Assembly (NCBI RefSeq): GCF_001463745.1
Contig: NZ_BBWJ01000040.1
Coordinates: forward strand, 1 to 64,000
From: Aureimonas sp. AU22
GTDB lineage: Bacteria; Pseudomonadota; Alphaproteobacteria; Rhizobiales; Rhizobiaceae
Length of the DNA stretch: 64,000 nucleotides
Reading direction: 5' to 3'
Position 1 is the stretch's first letter. Each line of letters starts with the position of its first letter. Below the pieces are notes generated by a model. That model saw only the letters and a program-made list of their open reading frames with translations. It was not told the DNA's origin and did not search any database. The position numbers and the translations under genes were made by a program. This document shows, one piece after another, positions 42,905 through 53,689 of this stretch.

Positions 42905-43776
42905 GCACCGCCGAGAAGCCCGTTGTCGTCGTCGTCGGCAGCCTGCACTACGACATCATGGTCGATGCGCCGGACCGACCTCGCAAGGGCGAAACGGTGA
43001 CGGGGCACGCCTGGGCTCCGAAGTTCGGCGGCAAGGGGGGAAACCAGGCGGTCAGCGCCTCGAAGGCGGGCGCCATCGTCCGCATGGCTGGCGCCGTCGG
43101 CGACGACGAGTTCGGTCGCTTCCTTCTCGCCAGGCTGGGCGCCTCGGACATCGACGCGACGCGTGTCGCGAAGCTGCCAGGCATCGGCTCCGGGATGAGC
43201 GTTGCAATCTCGGATGCCGAGGGCGACTACGGCGCGGTGATCGTGTCGGGTGCCAACCTCAAGATCGACACGGCTTCCCTCTCGAACGTGGAGCTCTGGA
43301 AGGATGCGAAGGCGCTGATCCTCCAGAACGAGGTGTCGGACGCCGTGAACCTTGCCGCCGCGCGAGCCGCACGCGAGGCAGGCGCGCTGGTCTGCCTCAA
43401 CGCTGCCCCCTTCCGAGCGCTTCCGGGCGAACTCGCGGCCTTGGTGGACGTGCTGATCGTCAACGCGATCGAGGCCGAGGAACTCTGCGGACGCCAAGTC
43501 ACCGATCTGGCATCGGCGGCGGATGCGGCACAGGAGCTTGCGACACGCTTTCCGAGCGTGGTCGTCACCGCTGGAGGCGCTGGCGTTGCAGGCGTTCAGT
43601 CCGGCGGATTGCCAGTTGCTCGCGAGGCCCTGCCTGTCGGCCTCGTAAGCACGCACGGGGCGGGCGACGCATTCGTCGGCGCTCTAGCGAGCTCTCTTGC
43701 TGCCGGCAAGTCATTCGCCGAAAGCCTTTCAGTCGCGAACGAAGCGGCAGCCCGACATGTCTCTGCTCGTTCGTGA
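42901..43776 (+). CDS. PfkB-family sugar kinase (ribokinase-like)
   Basis: A 291-residue ribokinase-family kinase. The substrate-binding motif is FGGKGGNQAVSASKAG near residue 40. The ATP/anion-hole motif THGAGDAFVGALA near residue 245 holds the catalytic Asp. It phosphorylates the sugar released by the isomerase. It is the last gene of the operon, overlapping the RpiR gene by four bases. A weak terminator lies about 65 bp after the stop. Confidence 0.92.
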   Translation: MSTAEKPVVVVVGSLHYDIMVDAPDRPRKGETVTGHAWAPKFGGKGGNQAVSASKAGAIVRMAGAVGDDEFGRFLLARLGASDIDATRVAKLPGIGSGMSVAISDAEGDYGAVIVSGANLKIDTASLSNVELWKDAKALILQNEVSDAVNLAAARAAREAGALVCLNAAPFRALPGELAALVDVLIVNAIEAEELCGRQVTDLASAADAAQELATRFPSVVVTAGGAGVAGVQSGGLPVAREALPVGLVSTHGAGDAFVGALASSLAAGKSFAESLSVANEAAARHVSARS

Positions 43777-43842
43777 TGGTTCCGGATCATCGCTGCCGGC
43801 CAAATCCAAAGCTGCGGCACCGGCTGCGATCGCAAATCATGT

Positions 43843-43864
43843 AGCAGGCGGCTTATTGCCTGCT
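43843..43864 (+). terminator. Weak hairpin after the sugar operon
   Basis: AGCAGGC pairs with GCCTGCT across an 8-base loop, followed by TCCTTTGG. A modest intrinsic terminator, placed where the sugar operon should end. Confidence 0.45.
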
Positions 43865-43995
43865 TCCTTTGGTCGATGAGCGAAACCGGACGATCGGGTC
43901 TCCATCCTTTGACGGCGGTTTTTCTGTGCCGATTCAACCCTGAAACGGAACCGGCGGCGCTTGGGGCCATCAAAGCGGTAAGCGAAGGGGAGTGA

Positions 43996-44268
43996 TACCG
44001 GGACGACGTCCGGCGCGAGGTGGACGGATTGGCCGTTACCCCCTTCGACCTGCCGGACGGGTGCCTCGGCAGCTACCATCCGGAGATGAACCCCTTGATG
44101 CCGTTGTCGCATCACGACGATCCGTCCAAGACGCCGGCGGCCAAGTCCGTGGCGGTGCGGATCGACGCCACCGACCGATCCGGCCTGTTCAGCGCGCAGG
44201 GCGAAGCGTCCGGCGAAGCGCGCCGCTCGCGGCCGGCAGACGCCAACCCGCACCCCGTTCCCAGCTAG
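43996..44268 (+). pseudogene. C-terminal remnant of a YdeP/FdhF-type oxidoreductase
   Basis: The frame encodes VTPFDLPDGCLGSYHPEMNP, then LMPLSHHDDPSKTPAAKSVA and VRI. This matches the C-terminus of YdeP-type molybdopterin oxidoreductases (GC.aaYyPE.N.LvPl...S.TPaaKsvpVr). A TGA lies directly upstream at 43993-43995 and no further homologous sequence precedes it. About 690 N-terminal residues are gone. The rest of the 600-bp gap between 43777 and 44378 shows no gene. Confidence 0.7.
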
Positions 44269-44378
44269 CGTTTCGACCCAGAACAGCCACCCCGTTTTCC
44301 GTTATGGATAAGCGGTCGATAACGAGTTGAACGCGATGCCGCCTTCCTTCGCCAGGACAGCGGCGTCAGGTGTCACGA

Positions 44379-44858
44379 ATGCAGCGCCCGAAATCCTTGT
44401 GGTTCCTGATCGGCCTTGTCGGCATCACGCCGCTGCTCGCGGCCTGTGGGCGGGAAGTGCGTGACGACACCCTTCTGGCGCGCACGGGGCCGAACGGCGC
44501 CGACGATCGCCGGATCCCTTACTTCGACCGCAATGCCTATCAGATCGGCCAGGGCGGACGGTATGCGGGCTGGTACGGTTGCAATGCGTGTCACGGGCAA
44601 GGGGCGCGAGGCGTCCTGAACCTTGGCGACGCTTTCTGGCGCTACGGCGGTTCCTTTCCCGACATCTACGCCTCGATCGCGGAACGGCATACCGCCCCGG
44701 ATCAGCGCTACGGCGAGCGCATTCCGATCCAGCAGCTCTGGCAGATCACGGCCTATGTCCGGAACCTCGCCGGCTTCGGAGCGGAGCGCATCCGCCGTCA
44801 GAGCTTCGACCAGGCGGGCGAACCCGAGGGGCGCCGGTGGACGGGGCCGCTCCGATGA
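44379..44858 (+). CDS. Lipoprotein cytochrome c of the oxidase cluster
   Basis: A 159-residue protein with a lipobox near LLAAC (about residues 16-20) and one haem c site, GCNACHGQ. A Met in the axial position is not obvious; the distal region reads RIPIQQLWQITAYVRNLAG, typical of small class I cytochromes. It probably donates electrons to the caa3 oxidase encoded next. Its stop overlaps the subunit II start. An upstream GTG (44370) in frame adds three residues. Confidence 0.85.
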   Translation: MQRPKSLWFLIGLVGITPLLAACGREVRDDTLLARTGPNGADDRRIPYFDRNAYQIGQGGRYAGWYGCNACHGQGARGVLNLGDAFWRYGGSFPDIYASIAERHTAPDQRYGERIPIQQLWQITAYVRNLAGFGAERIRRQSFDQAGEPEGRRWTGPLR

Positions 44859-45858
44859 TCTGCCGCTTCGTGCCCCTTCTGACGCTGACGGCACTCGGCG
44901 GATGCTCCGGCGTCCAGTCCGTCGTCGCGCCGGGCGGGCGGCAGGCGGCGGACCTCAACGACCTTTTCGTGCTGATGCTCGTCGTCTGCGGAACGATGTA
45001 CGCGCTCGTTCTCGGCTTTCTCGGCTGGAGCCTGTGGCGACGGCACCGCCCGATCGCGGCCGGTGAGACGGCGGTGGAGCCCTCCGACCGAGGGCTTTCG
45101 CGTTCGCTCGGGGCGTGGGCGGCGCTCATCGTCGTCGGCCTCAGTGTCCTGATCACCGCAAGCTTCCTGACCGACCGGAGCCTTGCGGAACGAAGCCGGG
45201 AGGAGACGCTGACGATCCGCGTCACCGGTCACCAATGGTGGTGGCGCATCGAATACCCTGCCCCTTCGGGGCAAGGCACTGTCGAGACGGCGAACGAGCT
45301 CCGCGTGCCGGTCGGTCGGACCGCGCGGATCGAGCTGGCATCCGGCGATGTGATCCACAGCTTCTGGGTGCCGAACCTCGCCGGCAAGACCGACGCGATC
45401 CCGGGCCGCGCCAACGCACTGAGCCTCACGCCGACTCGCACCGGCTGGTTTCGCGGCCAGTGCGCCGAGTATTGCGGGACGCAGCACGCGCACATGGCGC
45501 TGGATGTGAACGTGCTCCCCAAGGCCGAGTTCGACGCCTGGCTCGCGGGACAATCCGATGCGGCGGCCGATCCTCGTGGCGACCCCGTCCTCGCGCGCGG
45601 CCGAGACCATTTCGCATCCGGCCCCTGCGCCGCCTGCCACACGGTTCGCGGCACGACGGCTGGTGGCCGCGCCGGGCCGGACCTTACGCATGTCGCCTCG
45701 CGCCGCTCGCTGGCGGCCGCCACCCTTCCGATGAGCCGGGGCGGGCTTCAGGGCTGGATCGCCAACCCGCAGGCGTTGAAGCCCGGAACCCTGATGCCGA
45801 CCGTCCCGATGCTGCCCGCCGATGCCGACGCGATCGCGTCCTACCTGAGTTCGTTACG

Positions 45859-45862
<4 letters not shown>
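44855..45862 (+). CDS. ctaC: Cytochrome c oxidase subunit II with fused cytochrome c (caa3)
   Basis: A 335-residue subunit II. The N-terminus has a lipobox (ALGGC) and two membrane helices. The cupredoxin domain carries the CuA ligands: His in VIHSFWVP and the cluster CAEYCGTQHAHM. A C-terminal cytochrome c (about 235-335) has CAACHTV and Met ligand candidates in GTLMPTVPM. This fusion defines caa3-type oxidases. The start overlaps the upstream cytochrome's stop and the stop overlaps ctaD. Confidence 0.95.
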
Positions 45863-47595
<1,733 letters not shown>

Positions 47596-47604
47596 CAGGA
47601 GAGC

Positions 47605-47784
47605 GTGCCGCCCTCGATCTGGCCTCTCGTCTCGGCGCTGGCGGTCTCGGCCATGTTCGTCGGCAGCATCTACACGCCCTGGGCGATCGTCGCCGGCACG
47701 CTGCCCATCGCGATCGCCCTCACCGTCTGGTTCTGGCCCCGCCGGGAGCGCGCCAAGAGTGGGCTGCTGGGGGTGGGGCGTTGA
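47605..47784 (+). CDS. Small membrane protein of the oxidase cluster (59 aa)
   Basis: A short gene between subunits I and III. GTG start with AGGAGA upstream; the product has two hydrophobic segments (SIWPLVSALAVSAMFVGSIY and AIVAGTLPIAIALTVWFW) and a basic tail. Small oxidase subunits in this position are common in caa3 operons. Its stop overlaps the TTG start of subunit III (TTGA). No cofactor motif is present; it may be a structural or assembly subunit. Confidence 0.7.
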   Translation: MPPSIWPLVSALAVSAMFVGSIYTPWAIVAGTLPIAIALTVWFWPRRERAKSGLLGVGR

Positions 47785-48401
47785 GCGGCGAAGCCAAGGA
47801 AACGGTGGTGGTCGGGAGCCTCGCCGACCTGCCCGAGCATGCGGACGGCTCGCGGTACCTCGTCTGGTGGGGTAACCTCGGCTTCATGGCGATCGAAGGG
47901 ATGGGCTTCGCGCTGGCCGCCGCTGCCTATCTCTATCTCATGAGCCGGGGGGACAGCTGGCCGCCCCCCGGCGACAGCCTGCCGTCCCTGGGCTGGAGCG
48001 GCGTCTTCACCGCCGCGCTCATCCTCAGCGAAGTGCCGAACCTCTGGATCCTCCGACAAGCCAAGGCGAAGGACGAGCGCCGCGTGCGGCGCGGCATGGC
48101 CCTTGCGACATTGATTGGGGTCCTCCTTCTCATCCTTCGGGGCTTCGAACTCGCCCACCTCAACGTGCGGTGGGACGCCGATGCCTACGGCTCGGTCGTC
48201 TGGCTCCTTCTCGTGCTGCACACGACCCATGTCGCGACGGAACTCGGCGACACGGCGGTCCAGACGCTCTGGCTCTTCACGCACGAGATCGGCGACGCCC
48301 AGTTCGCGGACGTCGAGGACAATGCGAACTACTGGAGCTTCGTGGTGGCGACCTGGCTGCCGCTCTACGGCCTCGTCTACTGGCTGCCGAGGCTCGCCTG
48401 A
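47781..48401 (+). CDS. ctaE: Cytochrome c oxidase subunit III
   Basis: A 206-residue subunit III with about five helices. It is recognised by GNLGFMAIEGMGFALAAAAY, a helix with HLNVRWDADAYGS and LLVLHTTHVATELGD, and the C-terminus NYWSFVVATWLPLYGLVYWL. The start is taken as TTG overlapping the previous stop, with GGTGGGG upstream; no ATG or GTG precedes the conserved region. It stabilises subunit I. Confidence 0.9.
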   Translation: MSGEAKETVVVGSLADLPEHADGSRYLVWWGNLGFMAIEGMGFALAAAAYLYLMSRGDSWPPPGDSLPSLGWSGVFTAALILSEVPNLWILRQAKAKDERRVRRGMALATLIGVLLLILRGFELAHLNVRWDADAYGSVVWLLLVLHTTHVATELGDTAVQTLWLFTHEIGDAQFADVEDNANYWSFVVATWLPLYGLVYWLPRLA

Positions 48402-48402
48402 C

Positions 48403-48732
48403 ATGACTTCTCCGATCGGCCGCTTCGCCCTTCCCGTCGCCCTCCTCCTGCCGCCAGCCGCCTGGATGACGTTCGAGACGGGCCTTGCCGCAACGCTGCG
48501 CCCGGCCTGCGCTGCGGCGGGATGGATCGGACCGATTTGGGGGACCGGAGCCTTCCTTGCCTGCCTTCTGGCGCTGGCTGCGAGCTACCGGGCGATCGAG
48601 GACAGAACGCGCCGCGAGGGCTCGACAGGCCGCTGGATGGGACGCGTCGCAAGCCTTGGTGCGGGCGTCTTCGCGCTTGCCATCCTGTTCCAGACGCTTG
48701 CCACCTTGATTGTCCCGCCGTGCGCGCGCTGA
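48403..48732 (+). CDS. Hypothetical membrane protein in oxidase cluster
   Basis: A 109-residue protein with about three hydrophobic helices (FALPVALLLPPAAWMTF; WGTGAFLACLLALAASY; SLGAGVFALAILFQTLATLI). The family is not recognised; similar short membrane proteins occur between subunit III and CtaG in alphaproteobacterial caa3 loci. Its end overlaps the ctaG start by 13 bases. It is probably an assembly or accessory factor. Confidence 0.65.
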   Translation: MTSPIGRFALPVALLLPPAAWMTFETGLAATLRPACAAAGWIGPIWGTGAFLACLLALAASYRAIEDRTRREGSTGRWMGRVASLGAGVFALAILFQTLATLIVPPCAR

Positions 48733-49622
48733 CCGTCTTCCTCTGCGTCCTCGCAGCTCCCGCCATCGCGCATGATGGGCACCCGCACGCAAATGCCGGC
48801 TTCCCTTGGACCTTGGATCCCCGGATCACCGTGTCGCTGGCGCTCCTCGGTCTCCTATACTCCGTTGGCAGCGCACGGCTCGCAGCGCGGAGCGGACGCG
48901 GGCGCGCCAAACTTGCGCGGCATGGGCGCTTGTTCTGGCTGGGCTGGGCGATACTCGCCCTCGCCCTGGTCTCCCCGCTTCACGCGGCCGGGGAGCGGTC
49001 ATTCCTACTCCACATGGTGGAGCACGAGATCCTGATGCTCGTAGCCACACCGGTCCTCGTACTCGGCGAGCCTTTGGCCGTGATGCTTTGGGCCTTTCCA
49101 GGCACCGTCCGCCGGCGGTTGGGACGCATCGGGGCCGCGATCGGCTCGTCCGGTCCTTGGCGCGCCCTGTCCGGCCCGGTCGGCGCGACGACAATTCAGG
49201 CGGCCGCGCTCTGGCTTTGGCACGCGCCGGCGCCCTTCAACCTGGCGCTGGAACACGGCGCATTCCACATCGCGCAGCACGCAAGCTTCGTCGCCTCTGC
49301 GCTCCTGTTCTGGAACGCCATGCTCGGACGACGCGGGGCGCGCGGCGCCCGTGCGGGGGAGCCGGCGATCGCCGCCCTCTGCCTTTTCGTCACCTCGCTC
49401 GTCGGCGGCGCGCTCGGCGCCCTGATGGCCGTGTCCGAAAGCCCTTGGTACGCCGCCTATGCGCGGATGGGGGAGATGCCCTTCGGTCTGTCGCCCGCCG
49501 AGGACCAGCAACTCGCCGGCCTCGTGATGTGGGTGCCGGGCGGCATGGTCCATGCGCTAGCGGCCCTTCTCGTCGTGGCCTCGCTCCTGCGTGCCCGGAA
49601 GGACATGGCCGATGTCCGCTAG
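48720..49622 (+). CDS. ctaG: caa3 oxidase assembly factor CtaG
   Basis: A 300-residue protein of the CtaG_caa3 family: a signal-like start (LTVFLCVLAAPAIAHDGHPH), then about seven helices. Conserved His-containing helices include LLHMVEHEILMLVATPVLVL and HGAFHIAQHASFVASALLFW. It assists copper insertion during oxidase biogenesis. The start is GTG, overlapping the previous gene; no better start exists downstream of the overlap. Confidence 0.88.
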   Translation: MRALTVFLCVLAAPAIAHDGHPHANAGFPWTLDPRITVSLALLGLLYSVGSARLAARSGRGRAKLARHGRLFWLGWAILALALVSPLHAAGERSFLLHMVEHEILMLVATPVLVLGEPLAVMLWAFPGTVRRRLGRIGAAIGSSGPWRALSGPVGATTIQAAALWLWHAPAPFNLALEHGAFHIAQHASFVASALLFWNAMLGRRGARGARAGEPAIAALCLFVTSLVGGALGALMAVSESPWYAAYARMGEMPFGLSPAEDQQLAGLVMWVPGGMVHALAALLVVASLLRARKDMADVR

Positions 49623-50019
49623 CCTGCGCTTCGGCCTCGCCTTGTTCGTCGCAGGGCTCCTTGCCGCGTCCGCGGCTCTCAGCCTTGCGCAGTGGCAAAG
49701 GGAGGCACGCGCCCGGACCATGGCGGAAGCTGCGACAGGTGGCCATGTCGACGCCGGCAAGGTCTTGATCGGGCGCTATGGCTGCGGCGCCTGTCATGAA
49801 ATCCCCAGCGTCCTGGCTGCGAGCGGGCGCGTCGGTCCCTCGCTCGAAGGCTTTGCCGGCCGCGCCGAAATCGCGGGGCTCCTCCCCAACGATCCCGCAG
49901 AACTCGACCTATGGCTGCGCAAGCCGCAGTCGGTGAAGCCCGGCAACGGCATGCCGAACCAGGGCATCAGCGAAACCGACGCCCGCGACATCGCGGCCTA
50001 TCTTCTGACCTTGAACTGA
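49612..50019 (+). CDS. Membrane-anchored class I cytochrome c
   Basis: A 135-residue monohaem cytochrome with an N-terminal anchor (LRFGLALFVAGLLAASAALS) and haem site GCGACHEIP. The Met ligand is probably in GNGMPNQGI, and ARDIAAYLLTLN is the usual C-terminal helix. It closes the oxidase cluster and overlaps ctaG by 11 bases. It could bring electrons from the bc1 complex or other donors. Nothing is seen in the 278 bp after it. Confidence 0.88.
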   Translation: MSASLRFGLALFVAGLLAASAALSLAQWQREARARTMAEAATGGHVDAGKVLIGRYGCGACHEIPSVLAASGRVGPSLEGFAGRAEIAGLLPNDPAELDLWLRKPQSVKPGNGMPNQGISETDARDIAAYLLTLN

Positions 50020-50297
50020 AGGGCATGCGCGTGGACTTCCGACGGCGGAAGCCAGAGGCTCAGGCAGGCCACGATCCGCCAAGGCCTTTCCGGTTCAGCC
50101 TCGCTTCACCGGGAGCAGAGCCGATGACGTTCCACGGAAGGCAGCCTGATCGCGGTTCTCGGGTTCAACCATCAGAAGGAAAATCTGCTCGATAGGGCGC
50201 ACGAAGGCCGACCGGTGACGAAGCCCCCTTCGCTTCAAGATGGCACACAATCACGCGTTGCAGTCACAACGAGGTAGAGCGACCCGGCGCGCCCGAG

Positions 50298-52364
50298 CTA
50301 CGCGGAGCCGCCCGACCGATGATGGGCGATCGCCACGAGCGAGTTCGAAGGCTGTGGTCGGCCCGTATGGTATCCCTGAATCAGATCGGCACCGGCCGAG
50401 CGCACGAGTGCCAGTTCGCCGTCTGTTTCGACGCCTTCCACCAGCACGCATACGTCCCTGTTTCGCAGGAGATGCAGCACGTCCTGAAGGAAGTTCTGCC
50501 CGTCCTGCGAGTCGGCACGGCGGAGGAAGCAGCGGTCCACCTTCACGACATCGAACGTGATCATCTGCAACCACCTCAGCCCGGCATATCCGGTTCCGAA
50601 GTCATCCAACCAGATCTGTACCCCGAGCGCCTTCAGGCTACCGACGACGTCCAGAATATGGGCATCCAAGGCGATGTCGACGCTCTCGGTGATTTCAAGC
50701 GCCAGCGTCGAGGGTTGCAGCCCGAGTTCGGCAAGAAGGCGGGCGACATACATGGGGAAGCCGGGCGCCCGCAACTGGACACCCGAAACGTTCACCGAAA
50801 CACGATCGGCAACACCGGCGACGAGAATGTCGGTGCAGGCTCGACGCAGCACCCACCGCCCCAGCTCGCCTATCAATCCGGTGCGTTCCGCGACCGGGAT
50901 GAACGACGCCGGGCTTATGGATACCCCCTCGTCGGTGCGCAACCGCATCAGTGCCTCGACGGCACACAGTCGTCCCGTGTCGGCTGCGACGATCGGCTGA
51001 TAGACCAACGACGCCAAGCCGTCCGAAACGGCACGAGCGAGAAGTTCCGTAATCTCGTGATCGCGATGAAGGCTCTCCGGGACGCTGGGGTCGAAGCGGT
51101 GGGTGCGATTGCGTCCCTCCGCCTTCGCGAAGTAGAGGGCCCGATCGGCTTCGCTGCTGATGCGCTCGAGATCCGGGACAACTCCGGAACGCGTTACGCT
51201 GGCGCCGATGCTGACCGTCACGATCCCCATGCCATCCGAGCGTTCGGAATGCTGGACCTCCAAAGCCTCGATCGACTTGCGCATGTCCTCCGCGAGGCGA
51301 AGGAGCGCGTCTTCGTCCTCGACGTGGGAGAAGGCGATGAACTCCTCGCCTCCGTAGCGCCCGACGATGGCATCGTGTCGCTCTGCAGCAGCATCTAGTG
51401 CACTTCCGACGCTGATCAGACAGCGATCGCCGGCTTGATGGCCATGACGGTCGTTGAACGCCTTGAAGTGGTCGACATCGATCAGCAGCACGCCGATCGT
51501 TCGGCCATCGGAGTTCCATCGTTCCCGATACTCGGAATAGGCCTCCACCATGGCTCGGCGGTTGCGCAGCTTGGTGAGATGATCCGTGTTGGCGATCCGA
51601 GCGAGCTGCCGACCGTTGTCGCGAGCCGCCTTCTCGTTGATGCGTGCGCGGGTCTCGTTGAGGAACGTGGCGTAGCGCTCGAAAGAGAGTTGCCACGAAA
51701 GATAGAGGGCAAACCAGAGAAAGGTCAGGAAGTAGGCGATCAGGACGAGCTTGGTACCGAACGAAACGTCGGTCGTCGCGGCAACACCGCACAACAGGAA
51801 GGTGATGGCCGAAGAGCAGGCAGCGCTCGTGGCGAACCGGAACCGGAAGAAGAGGCTCGAGCTGACGACGAAGACCGTACCGAAAACCAGAAACAGCGCG
51901 AAGGCATCCTGGTAAGCGGTGTGCCTCGCTATCTCCGACCACACCGCAGCGGCGACGAACAAGCCGATCGCGCAGGCGGAGTTGACCAGTTGCAAGCCGA
52001 CCTGGCGCCAGACCAGGAACTCGACGAACGCGAGGATCGCAAGACCCAACAGGATCCGCGTCGTCGCACTGGACAACCCAATGTCGGGAAAGAGCCAGAG
52101 GTCGAACAACCCGAATGAGATGAAGCAGGCGACAGCGGCACGAACCCCCCGGTGCAGGAAGCCTATGTCCGCCCGCTCGGTCCGGCTTTCGAACAATCCA
52201 CGTAGTACCGGATCGTAACTCTTCCAGCGCGATCGAACCAATGCCCGTTCGATACGCTCCTCGAGATCATCGTCGCCAACGGTCAAGGGTTCATTTCTTC
52301 CCATCAGCGCCCGTGATTCGATTCCGTCGGTGCCGAACCTGCGCGCCCATACGGATGTATTCAT
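50298..52364 (-). CDS. Membrane GGDEF/EAL cyclic-di-GMP protein
   Basis: A 688-residue protein. About five or six membrane helices (residues 75-215) precede GGDEF (RYGGEEF, about 340) and EAL domains. The EAL site is well kept: VEALMRL, NVSGVQL, LEITES, DDFGTGYAGL, VKVDRCF and VEGVET. Both activities (diguanylate cyclase and phosphodiesterase) are possible. It is divergent from the methyltransferase at 52542. The sensory input would come through the membrane region. Confidence 0.93.
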   Translation of the reverse strand: MNTSVWARRFGTDGIESRALMGRNEPLTVGDDDLEERIERALVRSRWKSYDPVLRGLFESRTERADIGFLHRGVRAAVACFISFGLFDLWLFPDIGLSSATTRILLGLAILAFVEFLVWRQVGLQLVNSACAIGLFVAAAVWSEIARHTAYQDAFALFLVFGTVFVVSSSLFFRFRFATSAACSSAITFLLCGVAATTDVSFGTKLVLIAYFLTFLWFALYLSWQLSFERYATFLNETRARINEKAARDNGRQLARIANTDHLTKLRNRRAMVEAYSEYRERWNSDGRTIGVLLIDVDHFKAFNDRHGHQAGDRCLISVGSALDAAAERHDAIVGRYGGEEFIAFSHVEDEDALLRLAEDMRKSIEALEVQHSERSDGMGIVTVSIGASVTRSGVVPDLERISSEADRALYFAKAEGRNRTHRFDPSVPESLHRDHEITELLARAVSDGLASLVYQPIVAADTGRLCAVEALMRLRTDEGVSISPASFIPVAERTGLIGELGRWVLRRACTDILVAGVADRVSVNVSGVQLRAPGFPMYVARLLAELGLQPSTLALEITESVDIALDAHILDVVGSLKALGVQIWLDDFGTGYAGLRWLQMITFDVVKVDRCFLRRADSQDGQNFLQDVLHLLRNRDVCVLVEGVETDGELALVRSAGADLIQGYHTGRPQPSNSLVAIAHHRSGGSA

Positions 52365-52541
52365 ACCCGCGGAATGCAGGCTTCAAGTCACACTAGGCTC
52401 AGGTCGTTACAGACTTGCTAAAGCCGCTTCTGGATAACCCCCGTTCGATCCAAAAAATCGTTAAAAATTCGTATAAGATTTTCCGTATTCGTAGGACAGT
52501 CACTTCGCATCTCTGGCGTGTGATTGGGTGGAATCATCGGA

Positions 52542-53573
52542 ATGGCATTTGAAATTGACGGACAAAGCCTCATCACCGGCAATCTTGTCCGGTCCTCAAA
52601 GCTTGCATTGCCCGCGGAAGAGGCGGCATCGAGGTTCGAGGTTGCCGCGAGCAATGTGCTTCCGATCTTGTCGATGGCCGAGCGGGCCTTTGTCGACGGC
52701 CTATCCCCGAGCGGCATCGTCGAACGGTTGGCGGCTCGCCTCGGTGAATTGCGGAGAACCTGCGCGCCCGACGTCTGGGACGCCGTGGTCGAGCTCGCGC
52801 AAGGGCATTCCGTCAAACGGTTCCTGATGGAGGATCCGCTGACCCATTGGTCAGCCACAAAGCCCCGGGGTTATTCCGGCGACGCCGGCCTGCTCGACAT
52901 CTATTACAAGCACCCGAGCATGGATCATCTGTTGGCGGACTGCTCGCCGCTCGGACGTGCGATCTACGACTACACGTCGGAAGTTCCCGCTTGCGAAGCC
53001 GGACGCGAGCGCTGCCGTATCCTCGCCAGGACCGTCGACGACGTCGCCGGACGGACAGAGGAAGGAGCACAGATCTTTGCCGTCGCGGCGGGGCACCTTC
53101 GTGAAGCGGAGATCTGCGAAAGCCTTCCAGCGGGGAAGATCGGGCGCTGGGTGGCCTTGGACCAGGACCCCATCAGCATCGAGGTGATGACCAAGGCCCA
53201 TGGCGGAACTGTCATCCAACCGCTCAACGGTTCTGTGCTTGGTCTCCTGCGCCGATCCTACGAACTCGGCTCTTTCGACCTTGTCTACGCCTCGGGACTC
53301 TACGACTACCTGAACGACAAGACGGCCGTGAAGCTCATGCAGCGGTTGGTCGAATTCCTAAAGCCCAATGGTACGATTCTGTTCGCCAACTTCAGCGACG
53401 AGATCGCATCGGCCGGGTACATGGAAACATTCATGGACTGGCCGCTCATCCTGCGGTCGGAGGCCGACATGTGGCGGATCATCAATGCGAGCGTCGACCG
53501 CAATCTGTTCGATGCGCATGTCTGGTACGGGGAAAACCGGAACATCGTCTACGGAACACTTCGGATGCGTTAG
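52542..53573 (+). CDS. SAM-dependent methyltransferase, PhcB-like
   Basis: A 343-residue protein. A helical N-terminal half with KPRGYSGDAGLLDIYY is followed by a Rossmann methyltransferase region (IFAVAAGHLREAEICESL; RWVALDQDPISIEV; FDLVYASGLYDYLND). The arrangement matches the family of Ralstonia PhcB, which makes the quorum signal 3-hydroxypalmitic acid methyl ester. Function here is inferred. The ATG at 52542 has GGTGGA upstream; a TTG at 52524 would add six residues. It is divergent from the cyclic-di-GMP protein, which may reflect a shared signalling role. Confidence 0.7.
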   Translation: MAFEIDGQSLITGNLVRSSKLALPAEEAASRFEVAASNVLPILSMAERAFVDGLSPSGIVERLAARLGELRRTCAPDVWDAVVELAQGHSVKRFLMEDPLTHWSATKPRGYSGDAGLLDIYYKHPSMDHLLADCSPLGRAIYDYTSEVPACEAGRERCRILARTVDDVAGRTEEGAQIFAVAAGHLREAEICESLPAGKIGRWVALDQDPISIEVMTKAHGGTVIQPLNGSVLGLLRRSYELGSFDLVYASGLYDYLNDKTAVKLMQRLVEFLKPNGTILFANFSDEIASAGYMETFMDWPLILRSEADMWRIINASVDRNLFDAHVWYGENRNIVYGTLRMR

Positions 53574-53689
53574 CCGCACCGATATCGAACGTCAGGCGGC
53601 GGTACTGAAGGCCCGGCTGTTCAATCGTCGAGCGTCCGGATCCTCTCGGTTCCGGATTGCCGTACGAGCGAGGCTGTCGCGACCTGTGT

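Noticed and set aside
43837-44253. A 138-residue minus-strand frame in the gap before the oxidase cluster
   Set aside because: The plus strand there encodes a recognisable YdeP C-terminus; the minus frame is its shadow.
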